Assembly (NCBI GenBank): GCA_934129745.1
Contig: CAKOWZ010000006.1
Span: 18,903-82,902 of the forward strand
Direction of reading: 5' to 3'
DNA from: an uncultured Clostridia bacterium
GTDB lineage: Bacteria > Bacillota > Clostridia > TANB77 > CAG-508
Length of the DNA: 64,000 nucleotides
Shown here: piece after piece, positions 47,126 through 56,036 of the stretch
Position numbering within the stretch: position 1 is the first letter of the stretch
Layout of the letters: each line of letters starts with the position of its first letter
Notes under the pieces: model-generated
What the model was told of the DNA's origin: nothing
Seen by the model: the letters and a program-made list of their open reading frames with translations, nothing else
Databases searched by the model: none
Made by a program: the position numbers and the translations under genes

Positions 47126-48274
47126 TTAAATATCTCTATCTATTCCTTTTTTTGCTCCCCACATACAAGGTAATGTGCATTTAAACCCTGGAAATGTACA
47201 TCTAGCGCCTTTAGAATATGGAACTAAATATTCATAAATCTCTGGCTTAGAATCTTTTGTTTCTTTCATGTATTTATCAAGGATTTGTTTAGTTTGTAAA
47301 GCTATCTCTAATTGTGCAGCTCCACATAATCTCTCCTGACATTTCATAACAAAATTTTCCACAGTTCCTCTTTCATTAATATTTAACATTAATCCTTGAG
47401 GAAACTCATCATCTAGAGAATAAATATCATCTTCCCACATTTTTTCAAGTTCTGTTCCTTTAATAATAGGAGGTACAAAATATTCATGATCTTCTTTAGG
47501 AATAAAAATTTCATAATATAATGTACGATGTCTTTGAGCCTGAGCAAGTTCAGCAAAAGTTCCTGTATAATTTACACAATAATTTTCGCCAAACTCCTCT
47601 TGTCTGTCTCTTTTAGCAAACAAAGAAAATGTTCTTCCTTTTACATCTGAATTAAGTTCAGGAACAATTAAATCCTTAATTTGTTCATTAAATTCAGCAA
47701 AAACTTTTTTTAATTTAACATTAAAAGCTGTATCTTCTGCTGATTTTATAAAATTTTCAAACCAATGAGCAATATAATTTAATTGACCAAAACTTACAGT
47801 ATACTCCATAATTGTTGCTGGTGTGAAAACACTAATCAAATATCTCGCATTTTCCATAGCAAGTTTTTTGTTTTTCTTGTCATCTATTTCAGGATGTTTT
47901 TCTTTTATTACCTCTTGAAAGATTTTTATCCATTTTTCATATAATTTTTTTTCTTTTTCAGATGGTTCCATTTTTGTATATCTTGCTGATTTTTCTGATG
48001 TATTATAAATTTTTTCATTATTTAAAACCATTGCAAGAATTTTAGGAATCCCTTCTAAAGATAAATTATATGTAACATGTCCAAACACACTATGATGACC
48101 TGATTTTAGTGTACCATTAGCTCTTTTTTCAGTTTTTTCAGAAGGTTCTGAAAATAAAGTTTCCAAGCTGTCTGGCATATAACATATCCCTGCTGATTTT
48201 CCTGAGAAATCGATAGCCTCATTTTTAGGCATGTTATAACCTACTTTTGTTGATGCAAGTACATTGATTTTCAT
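47126..48274 (-). CDS. thyX: ThyX-like FAD-dependent thymidylate synthase, tandem form
   Basis: This 382-residue protein is longer than standard ThyX (about 220-250). Its first part has GHHSVFGHVTYNLSLEG and SEKSARYT, equivalent to the ThyX N-terminal block and the SxRY half of the signature. Where RHR is expected it has NEK. The later part (about 225-250) has AELAQAQRHRTLYYE, with RHR but no following Ser. So the motif looks divided between two ThyX-like repeats. The C-terminus has CTFPGFKCTLPC. ThyX methylates dUMP using folate and FAD; folD and dCMP deaminase also lie in this window. Confidence 0.8.
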   Translation of the reverse strand: MKINVLASTKVGYNMPKNEAIDFSGKSAGICYMPDSLETLFSEPSEKTEKRANGTLKSGHHSVFGHVTYNLSLEGIPKILAMVLNNEKIYNTSEKSARYTKMEPSEKEKKLYEKWIKIFQEVIKEKHPEIDDKKNKKLAMENARYLISVFTPATIMEYTVSFGQLNYIAHWFENFIKSAEDTAFNVKLKKVFAEFNEQIKDLIVPELNSDVKGRTFSLFAKRDRQEEFGENYCVNYTGTFAELAQAQRHRTLYYEIFIPKEDHEYFVPPIIKGTELEKMWEDDIYSLDDEFPQGLMLNINERGTVENFVMKCQERLCGAAQLEIALQTKQILDKYMKETKDSKPEIYEYLVPYSKGARCTFPGFKCTLPCMWGAKKGIDRDI

Positions 48275-48327
48275 AAGTCATATCTCCTTTGTAAAAAAAT
48301 ATTTTTCTGGTTTTACAGATTTTTTAT

Positions 48328-48356
48328 ATTATAGCATTTCAAAATTTAAACTTCAA
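48328..48356 (-). promoter_or_regulatory. Promoter of thyX
   Basis: TTGAAG (48351-48356), 17-nt spacer and TATAAT (48328-48333) on the minus strand. Confidence 0.6.
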
Positions 48357-48539
48357 TACAATTATTAACATAAGTCGACTTTTTTTGCTTTTCTTTTACT
48401 TTAATTTTTTGCTTTTATTTAATTTAATTTAAATCTTGATTTTAATTTAACTTCATTTTGCAAATTATCAAACTTCATTTAAACCACATTTATTTTTTAC
48501 ACTTAAAATCTTTAAAAAACTCTTTTACATGTAAAATCT

Positions 48540-49166
48540 TTACAAATATTTTTCACAATACTCCTTTACAGGACACTCTTCACACTTCGGATTCCTTGCG
48601 ACACATATTTTTCTTCCATGCCATACTAGTAAATGATTAACATCACAAAAATATTCTTTTGGAATTAACTTAACTAAATCTTTCTCAATTTTTTCAGGAT
48701 CAGAATTTTTAGAAAATCCCAACCTATTTGAAATTCTTTTTGCATGTGTATCAACAGCAATTCCCTGTGGAGAATTAAAAGCCTCTAACATAATAACATT
48801 AGCACTTTTTCTCCCTACACCAGGCAATTTGACCAACTCCTCCATTGATTGTGGAACAACCCCATTAAATTTTGTAACAATTATCTCTGCAGTTTTCTTA
48901 ATATTTTTTGCCTTATTTTTATAAAATCCACAAGGATGAATTATTTCCTCTAATTCCTCCAAATCCATCTCACAAATAGCCTCAGGTGTTCCATATTTTT
49001 CAAATAACAATGGTGTTATTTTATTAACTCTCTCATCTGTACACTGAGCTGAAAGCATCACAGCTACCACCATTTGAAAAGGTGTCTCAAAATCTAAGCT
49101 ACAAGTAGCCTCAGGATAATATCCTTTTAATCTTTCAATAATTTTTATCGCATCTGACTTTCTCAT
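48540..49166 (-). CDS. nth: Endonuclease III
   Basis: This 208-residue base-excision glycosylase/AP lyase removes oxidised pyrimidines. It has the helix-hairpin-helix LPGVGRKSANV with the catalytic Lys, the catalytic Asp in GIAVDTHAKRI, and a 4Fe-4S cluster site C-x6-C-x2-C-x5-C at the end. The start has AAAGGAG. The gene is flanked upstream by two copies of the GGACGCGTCC palindrome. Confidence 0.96.
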   Translation of the reverse strand: MRKSDAIKIIERLKGYYPEATCSLDFETPFQMVVAVMLSAQCTDERVNKITPLLFEKYGTPEAICEMDLEELEEIIHPCGFYKNKAKNIKKTAEIIVTKFNGVVPQSMEELVKLPGVGRKSANVIMLEAFNSPQGIAVDTHAKRISNRLGFSKNSDPEKIEKDLVKLIPKEYFCDVNHLLVWHGRKICVARNPKCEECPVKEYCEKYL

Positions 49167-49191
49167 ATTTTATCTCCTTTTAATGTGTTAA

Positions 49192-49222
49192 TGTGCAATT
49201 GTGGACGCGTCCATTTTGCACA
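49192..49222. repeat. GGACGCGTCC palindrome, copy 1
   Basis: A 31-bp imperfect palindrome centred on TGGACGCGTCCA, with outer TGTGCAA and TTGCACA arms. Confidence 0.85.
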
Positions 49223-49225
49223 CAT

Positions 49226-49256
49226 TGGGCAATTGGGACGCGTCCACAATTGTTCA
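49226..49256. repeat. GGACGCGTCC palindrome, copy 2
   Basis: Adjacent to copy 1 by 3 bp. The core GGGACGCGTCC is kept with CAATTG arms; the outer ends are degraded. Confidence 0.8.
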
Positions 49257-49352
49257 TTTTCCAAAATTTAATAATTACATTTTACAACAAACTCGTTTAT
49301 TTTTCAACAACGCCTGATATCAAACTGTTTTTACACTAACTGCTTTTTTCAG

Positions 49353-49383
49353 TGTGCAATTAGGACGCGTCCCCAATTGTGCA
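49353..49383. repeat. GGACGCGTCC palindrome, copy 3
   Basis: TGTGCAATTAGGACGCGTCC followed by its near-inverse CCAATTGTGCA; lies 20 bp upstream of the rplM -35 hexamer. Confidence 0.85.
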
Positions 49384-49403
49384 AAAAATAATCAAAAAAT
49401 CCC

Positions 49404-49432
49404 TTGACTTTTCCCGGAAATTGGTATAAAAT
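49404..49432 (+). promoter_or_regulatory. Promoter of rplM-rpsI
   Basis: TTGACT (49404-49409), 17-nt spacer and TAAAAT (49427-49432). Confidence 0.65.
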
Positions 49433-49439
49433 AGAAAAG

Positions 49440-49533
49440 CAATTAAATTGACATATGACTTGAAGGCAAACTTCTCCCCGGTAGTTTCACTTTGAGTTTC
49501 ATATATAAATAAATTATTTTATGAAATGGAGGG
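49440..49533 (+). ncRNA. Structured 5' leader of rplM, possible L13 autoregulatory element
   Basis: About 100 nt separate the promoter from the start codon. The segment GAAGGCAAACTTCTCCCCGG and the following GTTTC/GAGTTTC region can form small stems. Many Firmicutes have an L13 leader at this place that lets the protein repress its own operon. I infer it from location and structure, not from a model match. Confidence 0.4.
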
Positions 49534-49544
49534 TAATTTTTACC

Positions 49545-49979
49545 ATGAATAATACTACATATGTTTTAAAAGGAAATGAAATCGAAAGAAAATGGTATAT
49601 AATTGATGCTGCTAACAAACCATTAGGTAGAGTTGCAACAGAAGCTGCCAAATTATTAAGAGGAAAACACAAACCAACTTATACACCAAACATGGATGCA
49701 GGAGATCATGTTATTATACTAAATGCAAGTGAAGCAATTTTCACTGGGAAAAAATTAGATCAAAAAATTTACAGACATCATTCAGGATATATTGGTGGTA
49801 TGAAAGAAACTACTGCTAGAGTAATGATGGACAAAAATCCAGAAAAAGCTATGATGTTAGCTATAAAAGGAATGCTTCCTAAAAATTCATTAGGAAGACA
49901 AATGATTAAAAAAGTAAGAATTTATGCTGGTAGTGAACATGAAAATGCAGCACAAAAACCAGAAATTTGGAATTTCTAA
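49545..49979 (+). CDS. rplM: 50S ribosomal protein L13
   Basis: This 144-residue protein has ERKWYIIDAANKPLGRVATE, LLRGKHKPTYTP, and KGMLPKNSLGRQM, characteristic L13 stretches. It binds 23S rRNA early in assembly. I chose ATG 49545, 11 nt after GGAGGG. The in-frame ATG at 49521 lies before that site and would add eight residues. It forms an operon with rpsI. Confidence 0.97.
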   Translation: MNNTTYVLKGNEIERKWYIIDAANKPLGRVATEAAKLLRGKHKPTYTPNMDAGDHVIILNASEAIFTGKKLDQKIYRHHSGYIGGMKETTARVMMDKNPEKAMMLAIKGMLPKNSLGRQMIKKVRIYAGSEHENAAQKPEIWNF

Positions 49980-50005
49980 TTTAAATTTAAGGGAGGAAAG
50001 AAAAA

Positions 50006-50413
50006 ATGCCTAAAGCAAAATCAGAAAAAATAGTTTTCTATGGTACAGGAAGAAGAAAAAAATCAATTGCAAGAGTTAGATTAGTTGAAGGAACAGGTGT
50101 TATCACAATTAATGGTAGAAATATTGATGAATATTTCGGTGCTGAAACATTAAAAGTTATAGTAAGACAACCATTAACAGCTACAGACACAGTTACTAAA
50201 TATGATGTTATTTGTAAAGTAATTGGTGGAGGATTCACAGGTCAAGCTGGAGCTATCCGTCACGGAATTTCAAGAGCTTTATTACAAGCTAATGGAGAAT
50301 ATAGACAAACTTTAAAATCAGCAGGTTTCTTAACAAGAGATCCTCGTATGAAAGAAAGAAAGAAATATGGTTTGAAAAAAGCAAGACGTGCACCACAATT
50401 CTCAAAAAGATAA
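50006..50413 (+). CDS. rpsI: 30S ribosomal protein S9
   Basis: This 135-residue protein has FYGTGRRKKSIARVRLVEG, the GGGFTGQAGAIRHGISRAL block and the basic C-terminus KARRAPQFSKR, whose last Arg reaches the P site of the ribosome. Its start has GGGAGG upstream, 26 bp after rplM. Confidence 0.98.
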   Translation: MPKAKSEKIVFYGTGRRKKSIARVRLVEGTGVITINGRNIDEYFGAETLKVIVRQPLTATDTVTKYDVICKVIGGGFTGQAGAIRHGISRALLQANGEYRQTLKSAGFLTRDPRMKERKKYGLKKARRAPQFSKR

Positions 50414-50418
50414 TATTT

Positions 50419-50469
50419 TATATTTCTTCGGAAATATTATTAAAAACCACAGGCAACTGTGGTTTTTTT
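50419..50469. terminator. Tandem hairpin terminator between rpsI and yunB
   Basis: A first stem ATATTTC/GAAATAT is closed by the stable C(UUCG)G loop. A second 11-bp stem AAAAACCACAG/CTGTGGTTTTT follows with T7. A T run on the other strand makes it usable for convergent yunB too. Confidence 0.85.
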
Positions 50470-50487
50470 GTATAATTATATTAAAAA

Positions 50488-51261
50488 TTAATTAATCACT
50501 TCAATAGCATTTTTACTCTCTACACCTTCAAAATTATAATAAGTCTCAGGCACATCACCAACAATAACTGCTTCAGCTAACAAAACTTTGTTACTAATAG
50601 TTTCTTCCAAATTATTAAAAGGAGACAAAATCGTAACAGAACATTCAACATTTAAATAAATCCTATGTAAAGTCTGATTAATCCCTGCCTGAGAAAACTC
50701 TGAAGTCAAATCAGTTCTAACATTTCCAACAGTAGAAATCAAAATAGGTATATCTGGTCCTCTACCAGACAAAGTTTTCAAGCCTGTAAAAGTTCCCAAT
50801 TTCAAAGAAAAATCCTCATTTTTATAATTATCTAACCTTTTTTGAATTTCAACTGCAACATCTGAAGTAATTTTATTAACATTAACAATATTTAATTGTA
50901 TCATTTCAATATTACCTTGGTCATCTCTAATAACATTAGAAATATCTTCATATTTATAATTTTGCATTACACCTTTAGCCTCTTCATTTGCAACAATAGT
51001 TGAAGCTGATTTTGCCTTTTCAATACACAATAAATCAACAGTTGGTTCAATAATAGAAATTATACGATTTGCAATACACACACCTAAAATAACAATTATA
51101 GCTGTTTTCACAAGTTTTTGATTTATTTTTTTATCCAAATTATCGTTTGATTGTTGATTTAATTGTTTTTTAAAAGGAGTAGTTTTAAGTATACTACTCC
51201 CCCTTTTACCTAATTTAATTTTTGGAATAATCAATCTTTTTCTTGAATAAATTTTATCCAT
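50488..51261 (-). CDS. yunB: Sporulation protein YunB
   Basis: This 257-residue protein has a basic N-terminus, one membrane helix (about 50-70) and an outside domain with ANRIISIIEPTVDLLC and GTFTGLKTLSGRGPDIPI, both typical of YunB. It is needed for efficient sporulation in Bacillus; the mechanism is not known. The nearest AAAGGG is 18 nt before the ATG, which is far. It is followed by the DUF3794-LysM gene upstream on the same strand. Confidence 0.9.
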   Translation of the reverse strand: MDKIYSRKRLIIPKIKLGKRGSSILKTTPFKKQLNQQSNDNLDKKINQKLVKTAIIVILGVCIANRIISIIEPTVDLLCIEKAKSASTIVANEEAKGVMQNYKYEDISNVIRDDQGNIEMIQLNIVNVNKITSDVAVEIQKRLDNYKNEDFSLKLGTFTGLKTLSGRGPDIPILISTVGNVRTDLTSEFSQAGINQTLHRIYLNVECSVTILSPFNNLEETISNKVLLAEAVIVGDVPETYYNFEGVESKNAIEVIN

Positions 51262-51385
51262 AACATTTTTTTATAAAAGCCCTTTCTTAATTTTACTTTT
51301 CTAAGCTTTAAGATTGAGAAAAATGAAACAAAATTTCCACATCCCAAATTTTTTCATTTTTTAACTTAACATTCACTATTCAAAT

Positions 51386-52915
51386 TTAAACAAACTTTGG
51401 AATAAAAAGTTGTTGCCCAACATTAATTTTATTCTCATCTTCAATACCATTAACAGAAGCAATAGCAGTTATAGTACTTTTAAACTTTTTAGCTATATTC
51501 CACAAAGTATCACCTGGTTTAACAAAATAAACAACAATACTATAAATATTTTCCTCATTTGAATCACATGTTTCAACATTATCGATAACACTAACTTCCA
51601 TCATTTTGCATATATCAGTTATTACATTTAAATCAGCACTAATCTCAATTGTACCATCAGACATCATTTCAAATCCCTGAGAACATATCTCAATATTACT
51701 ACTTAAATTTGAATTATTAGAAATTCCTTGACAATCAACAGTTGTATTAAAAGGTATATTTTGAATATTAACATCCACCCTATTTGTTGTACCTGAAATA
51801 AATATAAATTTAGCTTGTAATTCTCCTTCAATTATAATTTTATCATTATAATTATTTTGCTTAATAATTTTAGGGCAAATTTCTAAGTTACAAATTTTAG
51901 AATTTTGTAATTCAGATATATTCATTTTTTCCTTAATAGAACAGCTAGAATTCAACATTTTTTTATCTTGCATAACAGTTATGTTTTTTTGACTTATATT
52001 CAAATTTTCTGTTGGACTATATAAATCCTGAATTATATTAAGCTCTTTTTTTTCAAATACATTACAAGAAATCTCTAACTCAACTTCAATATAAATCGAA
52101 TGCTCATCTACATTATTTGGCTTAACTAAACAATTTTTTATTTCATAATTAACATCACATAAATTATCATCAGAAATTCCCTGCATATCAATAAATCCCA
52201 TAACAGGAATTTGCCATTTAACTTCATTTACCCTATTATCATCAGTTAAATACATAATATTTACTTGCATATCAGATTTCACAAGGATTTTATTATAACT
52301 TGTTTTAGTCTCTTTATTAGTCATATTCAAATTAACTTTCATAATTTCTGATAAATTATCATTATTATCAATTGTTATAGTATCTTTTGCATATGCTTTT
52401 GTCATACCAGTTCCAAGTAAAGAATCCATTACAGCTGATGTGTTTAAAACCTGTACTCCATTATCATTTTCAACATCTTTTACAAATTCAATATTTTCAT
52501 TTGAATAAATATTTACACCAATATCAATATTAGCTTTAATATTAACTTTTCTACCATTTAATATTTTACATTCAATTTCTCCTAAATTAATATTACTATC
52601 CATATTCATCCCAGAATTGATATTTTCCATTTCAATAATTTTTGTAAAATCAATAACAGTATTTATCCCTCTTACACTACTATTTTCATCATCAGCTAAA
52701 TACATTATATATACTTGTACTCCACCATCAATTCTAATTTTTCCATCTAAAATTTCCTTTTTATAAATACATACAGTTCCATTTGTATTTATTGTACTTA
52801 ATATATCTGGTTTAATATCAGGAATAATAACATCACCTTCGACAACTATACTCTCTCTGGTTTTTCCAATTATTTGGTTAACACATACATTTTCCTTTAA
52901 TGTTTCTATAGCCAT
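51386..52915 (-). CDS. DUF3794-LysM spore envelope protein
   Basis: This 509-residue protein has repeated DUF3794 (SPOCS) domains: one near 10-130 starting VCVNQIIGKTRESIVVEGDV, one near 170-300 and one near 320-440. A C-terminal LysM domain (about 460-509, YFVKPGDTLWNIAKKF) follows. Similar clostridial proteins are spore-surface or coat-associated; LysM would bind cortex or wall glycan. GGAGG lies 8 nt before the ATG. Confidence 0.9.
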   Translation of the reverse strand: MAIETLKENVCVNQIIGKTRESIVVEGDVIIPDIKPDILSTINTNGTVCIYKKEILDGKIRIDGGVQVYIMYLADDENSSVRGINTVIDFTKIIEMENINSGMNMDSNINLGEIECKILNGRKVNIKANIDIGVNIYSNENIEFVKDVENDNGVQVLNTSAVMDSLLGTGMTKAYAKDTITIDNNDNLSEIMKVNLNMTNKETKTSYNKILVKSDMQVNIMYLTDDNRVNEVKWQIPVMGFIDMQGISDDNLCDVNYEIKNCLVKPNNVDEHSIYIEVELEISCNVFEKKELNIIQDLYSPTENLNISQKNITVMQDKKMLNSSCSIKEKMNISELQNSKICNLEICPKIIKQNNYNDKIIIEGELQAKFIFISGTTNRVDVNIQNIPFNTTVDCQGISNNSNLSSNIEICSQGFEMMSDGTIEISADLNVITDICKMMEVSVIDNVETCDSNEENIYSIVVYFVKPGDTLWNIAKKFKSTITAIASVNGIEDENKINVGQQLFIPKFV

Positions 52916-53060
52916 TTATCTTACCTCCTATTTTTTAGTTAGTAAATTATATTTGGCATTATTTGAAAATATAACCATATTAAAATAATTAGTTGAAAAA
53001 TTTGCAAAAATAAAAATTTCTTATAATATGACTTTTCAAAAATAAAATATTTCTCATAAT

Positions 53061-53092
53061 AAAAAAAGTGCAAAGACAATAAATCTCTGCAC
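53061..53092 (-). terminator. Terminator of veg
   Basis: GTGCAAAGA (53068-53076) pairs with TCTCTGCAC (53084-53092) with one mismatch, and T7 follows on the minus strand. Confidence 0.75.
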
Positions 53093-53101
53093 AAAAAACT
53101 G

Positions 53102-53407
53102 CTACAATGTAGCTTTTGCTCTTTTTATATCTTCAGCCAATGGTGGTAATAATGGATTATATTTTTCTCCATCAAAAACTTCAAGCTCAACAGTTCTAGT
53201 TAAAATATCTATATAACTCCATGTTGCATTTCTATCTTCATCATCATATTTTACAATAAACATATTAGGATATGCTTTTTCTACTGTAGCTTCTTTTTCA
53301 AACGATTTACTCCTTCCTAGGGACCCCTTAACAATTATTCTTTGTTTGTTTCCACTCATTTCCTCAATATCTGCTTTAATATTTGAAATATCATCTTTGC
53401 AAATCAT
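53102..53407 (-). CDS. veg: Veg-family protein
   Basis: This 101-residue protein matches the Veg (DUF1021) family: DDISNIKADIEEMSGNKQRI, GRSKSFEKEATVEKAYPNMF, and SYIDILTRTVELEVF. It has a small SH3-like beta-barrel fold in my understanding. In Bacillus, Veg influences biofilm formation and spore outgrowth. It faces yabG head to head, as yabG and veg are also neighbours in Bacillus. The C-terminal 15 residues are an extra tail. Confidence 0.85.
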   Translation of the reverse strand: MICKDDISNIKADIEEMSGNKQRIIVKGSLGRSKSFEKEATVEKAYPNMFIVKYDDEDRNATWSYIDILTRTVELEVFDGEKYNPLLPPLAEDIKRAKATL

Positions 53408-53597
53408 TTAATAATCACCTACTTCTTTAAGATACTTTGATTATAGCATCTGCACCCTGAAATGTCAAAAAAGCATTTTCATTGTTTATTGGCTGTGTGT
53501 CGCTATTTTCAAGGTGTTTGCGGTTTTGTAGTCATTATATTACATTTATTTCACATTTTTATTACAGAAATATTACAAAATTTTTTCTTATTATTAT

Positions 53598-53742
53598 GAA
53601 AGATTTTTTGAGGGACGTTTTTCTTTTTCTTTTAAAACATTTTAGGTTAGCACCAAGAGAAAAGAATTAGATATTTTCTCCGAGTTAGTTTGAGAGATTG
53701 TTTTAAAAGAAAAAGTAAACCTCCCCTCAAAAAAATCCTTTC
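53598..53742. repeat. 145-bp inverted-repeat element related to the one at 395-674
   Basis: Left and right arms match inverted over about 60 bp: GATTTTTTGAGGG, CTTTTTCTTTTAAAACA, then shorter blocks. The centre reads AGCACCAAGAGAAAAGAATT. Motifs AAAAGTAAACC, CTCGGAGAAAA and GAGAAAAGAATTAG are shared with the larger element near position 500. It lies in the 396-bp gap between veg and yabG, just upstream of the yabG promoter. Confidence 0.65.
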
Positions 53743-53754
53743 CCAACTTTCTAC

Positions 53755-53782
53755 ACATTTCGACAAAATCCAACATAAGATA
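53755..53782 (+). promoter_or_regulatory. Sigma-K-type promoter of yabG
   Basis: ACA (53755-53757), 16 nt and CATAAGATA (53774-53782), a full match to the late mother-cell pattern CATANNNTA. yabG is sigma-K dependent in Bacillus. Confidence 0.55.
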
Positions 53783-53803
53783 TATTAATAGAAGGTGTTA
53801 AAA

Positions 53804-54607
53804 TTGAGAAAAATAAAAAAAGGTGATATTGTTGGAAGAATTTCATATGGAAAAGATATTATTTTCATAGTTGATAAACTAATTAATCTAAATCATAACA
53901 CACAAATTGCAATTTTAAAAGGTCTAACAATGAGAATAAAAGCAGATAGTCCTATTAATGATTTAGATATTATTGATAAAAGAATCATAAAATCAACAGA
54001 AAAAAATATTGAAAACAGAATTTTATCTCATCTAAATAAATATACTAAACATGTTAGAAAATCGAAAATTTACGGTAAAATTCTACATTTAGATGGTGAT
54101 AGCAGATATTCCCAAAAATCTTTTAGATATTATAGAGAACTTGGAATAAATGCTATTGTTAAAAATATATCTGAAACCAGGCAACCATTAGTCGTCAAAA
54201 ATTTATTAACCAAATATAACCCTGATATATTAGTAATTACAGGACATGATGGTATGATTAAAAGAGGTACTGGTTTTAATGATATTTATAATTACAGACA
54301 TTCTGGATATTTTGTAAAAACTGTGACTCATGCACGAGAATGGGAAAATTATTCTAATAAATTAGCTATTTTTGCAGGTGCATGTCAAAGCTATTATGAG
54401 GCTCTTATTGAAGCTGGTGCAAATTTTGCTTCATCTCCTGCTAGAATATTAATTGATTTTATTGACCCTCTTATTGTGGCAGAAAACATTGCAATTGCTG
54501 ATACAAAAGCATTTGTTACTATCAAAGATATTGAACATGAATTACGTGATGGACAAAAAGGAATTAGTGGAATTGGTGCATTTGGTAAAAAAATTATAAT
54601 AGATTAA
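53804..54607 (+). CDS. yabG: Sporulation-specific protease YabG
   Basis: This 267-residue cysteine protease processes spore coat proteins during late sporulation. It has GDIVGRISYGKDIIF, the ILVITGHDG-type segment (DILVITGHDGMIKRG) and FAGACQSYYEALIEAGANFASSP with the putative catalytic Cys. I chose TTG 53804, 7 nt after AGAAGG; a GTG at 53795 overlaps that site. Confidence 0.92.
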   Translation: MRKIKKGDIVGRISYGKDIIFIVDKLINLNHNTQIAILKGLTMRIKADSPINDLDIIDKRIIKSTEKNIENRILSHLNKYTKHVRKSKIYGKILHLDGDSRYSQKSFRYYRELGINAIVKNISETRQPLVVKNLLTKYNPDILVITGHDGMIKRGTGFNDIYNYRHSGYFVKTVTHAREWENYSNKLAIFAGACQSYYEALIEAGANFASSPARILIDFIDPLIVAENIAIADTKAFVTIKDIEHELRDGQKGISGIGAFGKKIIID

Positions 54608-54653
54608 AAAAAATAAATGGTTCAATTTCTTAAAAATCAAACCATTTATTTTT
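54606..54653. terminator. Bidirectional terminator between yabG and rpmF
   Basis: AAATAAATGGTT pairs with AACCATTTATTT, and A/T runs flank it on both sides. Confidence 0.75.
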
Positions 54654-54660
54654 ATTATAA

Positions 54661-54846
54661 TTATTCAGCTTCATTTACTGAAACTACTTGTTCTCCATTA
54701 TAATATCCGCAACTTGGGCAAGCTCTGTGTTGCATCATCATTTCATGACAATGTGGACATTCAACTAAGTTGTTAGCATTTAATTTCCATGTAGATCTTT
54801 TTAAATGTGTTCTTGCTTTTGACCATCTTCTTTTTGGTTGTGCCAT
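54661..54846 (-). CDS. rpmF: 50S ribosomal protein L32
   Basis: This 61-residue zinc-ribbon protein starts MAQPKRRWSKARTHLKRS, typical of L32, and has CPHC and CPSC pairs that bind zinc. Its start has GGGAGG 8 nt upstream. It is usually co-transcribed with a DUF177 gene; here it stands alone behind its own consensus promoter. Confidence 0.97.
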   Translation of the reverse strand: MAQPKRRWSKARTHLKRSTWKLNANNLVECPHCHEMMMQHRACPSCGYYNGEQVVSVNEAE

Positions 54847-54926
54847 CTCTATTCCCTCCCTTATGTCTCTAGAATTGTATATTTCTATTTTAATTAATTT
54901 ATACCGTTTATTTATGTCACTTTAAA

Positions 54927-54955
54927 ATTATACAAGGATTTCCCTGTTTTGTCAA
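54927..54955 (-). promoter_or_regulatory. Consensus promoter of rpmF
   Basis: TTGACA (54950-54955), 17-nt spacer and TATAAT (54927-54932) on the minus strand. Confidence 0.8.
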
Positions 54956-54984
54956 TAGTTGGAGATAAAAAGTTTCTTCATTTT

Positions 54985-55854
54985 TTAATTTTTTACTATT
55001 GTTTTATTATATCTATCATAAATTTTTCCTACTTTTTCAATACTCTTAATCAATTCATCATATTCAATTCCTTTAGCATAAAAATATGATTTTTGATAAA
55101 TCATCCAATGTTTTCTCATATCTTCATCATCTTTTAATAACTCTAAAATATTTTTCCAATCTTTTATTATATCTATAGATTCCCTATGTTCTGAAGTTAA
55201 ATTAATTGCAGCTGTTAATAATTTTTTATTAATTTTTTCATCTTGTGTATTAATTAACATATATACATCATAAAAATCTCTGATTCTTGTACCTGTAATT
55301 CCTCTTTTTATTACAGCCTCAAACTTTTCTGCTAAAATTGTTTCAATATTATATGACCAAACTGGGATTTTTCTATCTTCTAAAGTTAAATTATAATCAT
55401 ATTCAATTTCTTTATATGTAATAGCATCACCAGTTGTTATATCAACCTTAAAAATAACAGGCATTGTATTTTTATATTTAGCTTCAAAAGTGGCTCTGTA
55501 TCCATTGTAATCATCATCTTCTCTAATCAACTCAATTTTATTCATTTTGAAACTAATATCATCATTTAGCTCTATTTGACAAATTTCGTCTAAAATTTTT
55601 GTTGCATTTTCTTTTGTTAATTCAAACCCTTTTACTGTTGTATCCATATCCATAGTAGACCTACTAGACATTCCTAAAATTGCTGATATTAACATTCCAC
55701 CTTTTAAAATAAAATTATCTTTATATTCAGAAACTGCAATTCTTTCAAGCAATCTTTCTAACATATATACCTGTAAAACAGCTTGTGGAGCGACCTTTTT
55801 TTCTTTTGACAAATTATTTATTTTTGCTTTAAAACTCATTACATTTCCTTCCAT
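54985..55854 (-). CDS. abiEii: AbiEii-family nucleotidyltransferase toxin
   Basis: This 289-residue protein has FILKGGMLISAIL near 50, RSTMDMDTTVKG with the DxD metal site near 75, KVDITTGD and the NIETILAEKFEAV block, all marks of the AbiEii/AbiGii family. These toxins transfer nucleotides, and related enzymes act on tRNA. I chose ATG 55854 with GGAGG 8 nt upstream. It has its own consensus promoter, unlike the overlapping pair usual for this system. Confidence 0.88.
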   Translation of the reverse strand: MEGNVMSFKAKINNLSKEKKVAPQAVLQVYMLERLLERIAVSEYKDNFILKGGMLISAILGMSSRSTMDMDTTVKGFELTKENATKILDEICQIELNDDISFKMNKIELIREDDDYNGYRATFEAKYKNTMPVIFKVDITTGDAITYKEIEYDYNLTLEDRKIPVWSYNIETILAEKFEAVIKRGITGTRIRDFYDVYMLINTQDEKINKKLLTAAINLTSEHRESIDIIKDWKNILELLKDDEDMRKHWMIYQKSYFYAKGIEYDELIKSIEKVGKIYDRYNKTIVKN

Positions 55855-55890
55855 GTATTTTACCTCCATTATCCTTTTGTTTATAGTTAC

Positions 55891-55918
55891 ATTATAATCT
55901 TAATAAAATTATTGTCAA
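55891..55918 (-). promoter_or_regulatory. Own promoter of the AbiEii toxin gene
   Basis: TTGACA (55913-55918), 16-nt spacer and TATAAT (55891-55896), both perfect, on the minus strand, about 37 nt before the start codon. Confidence 0.75.
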
Positions 55919-55984
55919 TATATTTTTCCTTGGAATCAATACATAAAATTTAATTTTTTATTTACAATTAAAGACATAAAAAAA

Positions 55985-56036
55985 ATTAAAGACATTTCCA
56001 AATTATAGATTTTTCTACATTTAGAAATGTCCTTAA
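55985..56036 (-). terminator. Terminator-like hairpin between antitoxin and toxin
   Basis: ATTAAAGACATTTC (55985-55998) pairs with GAAATGTCCTTAAT (about 56024-56037) with one mismatch. On the minus strand a T8 run follows. It begins at the antitoxin stop codon. Confidence 0.7.
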
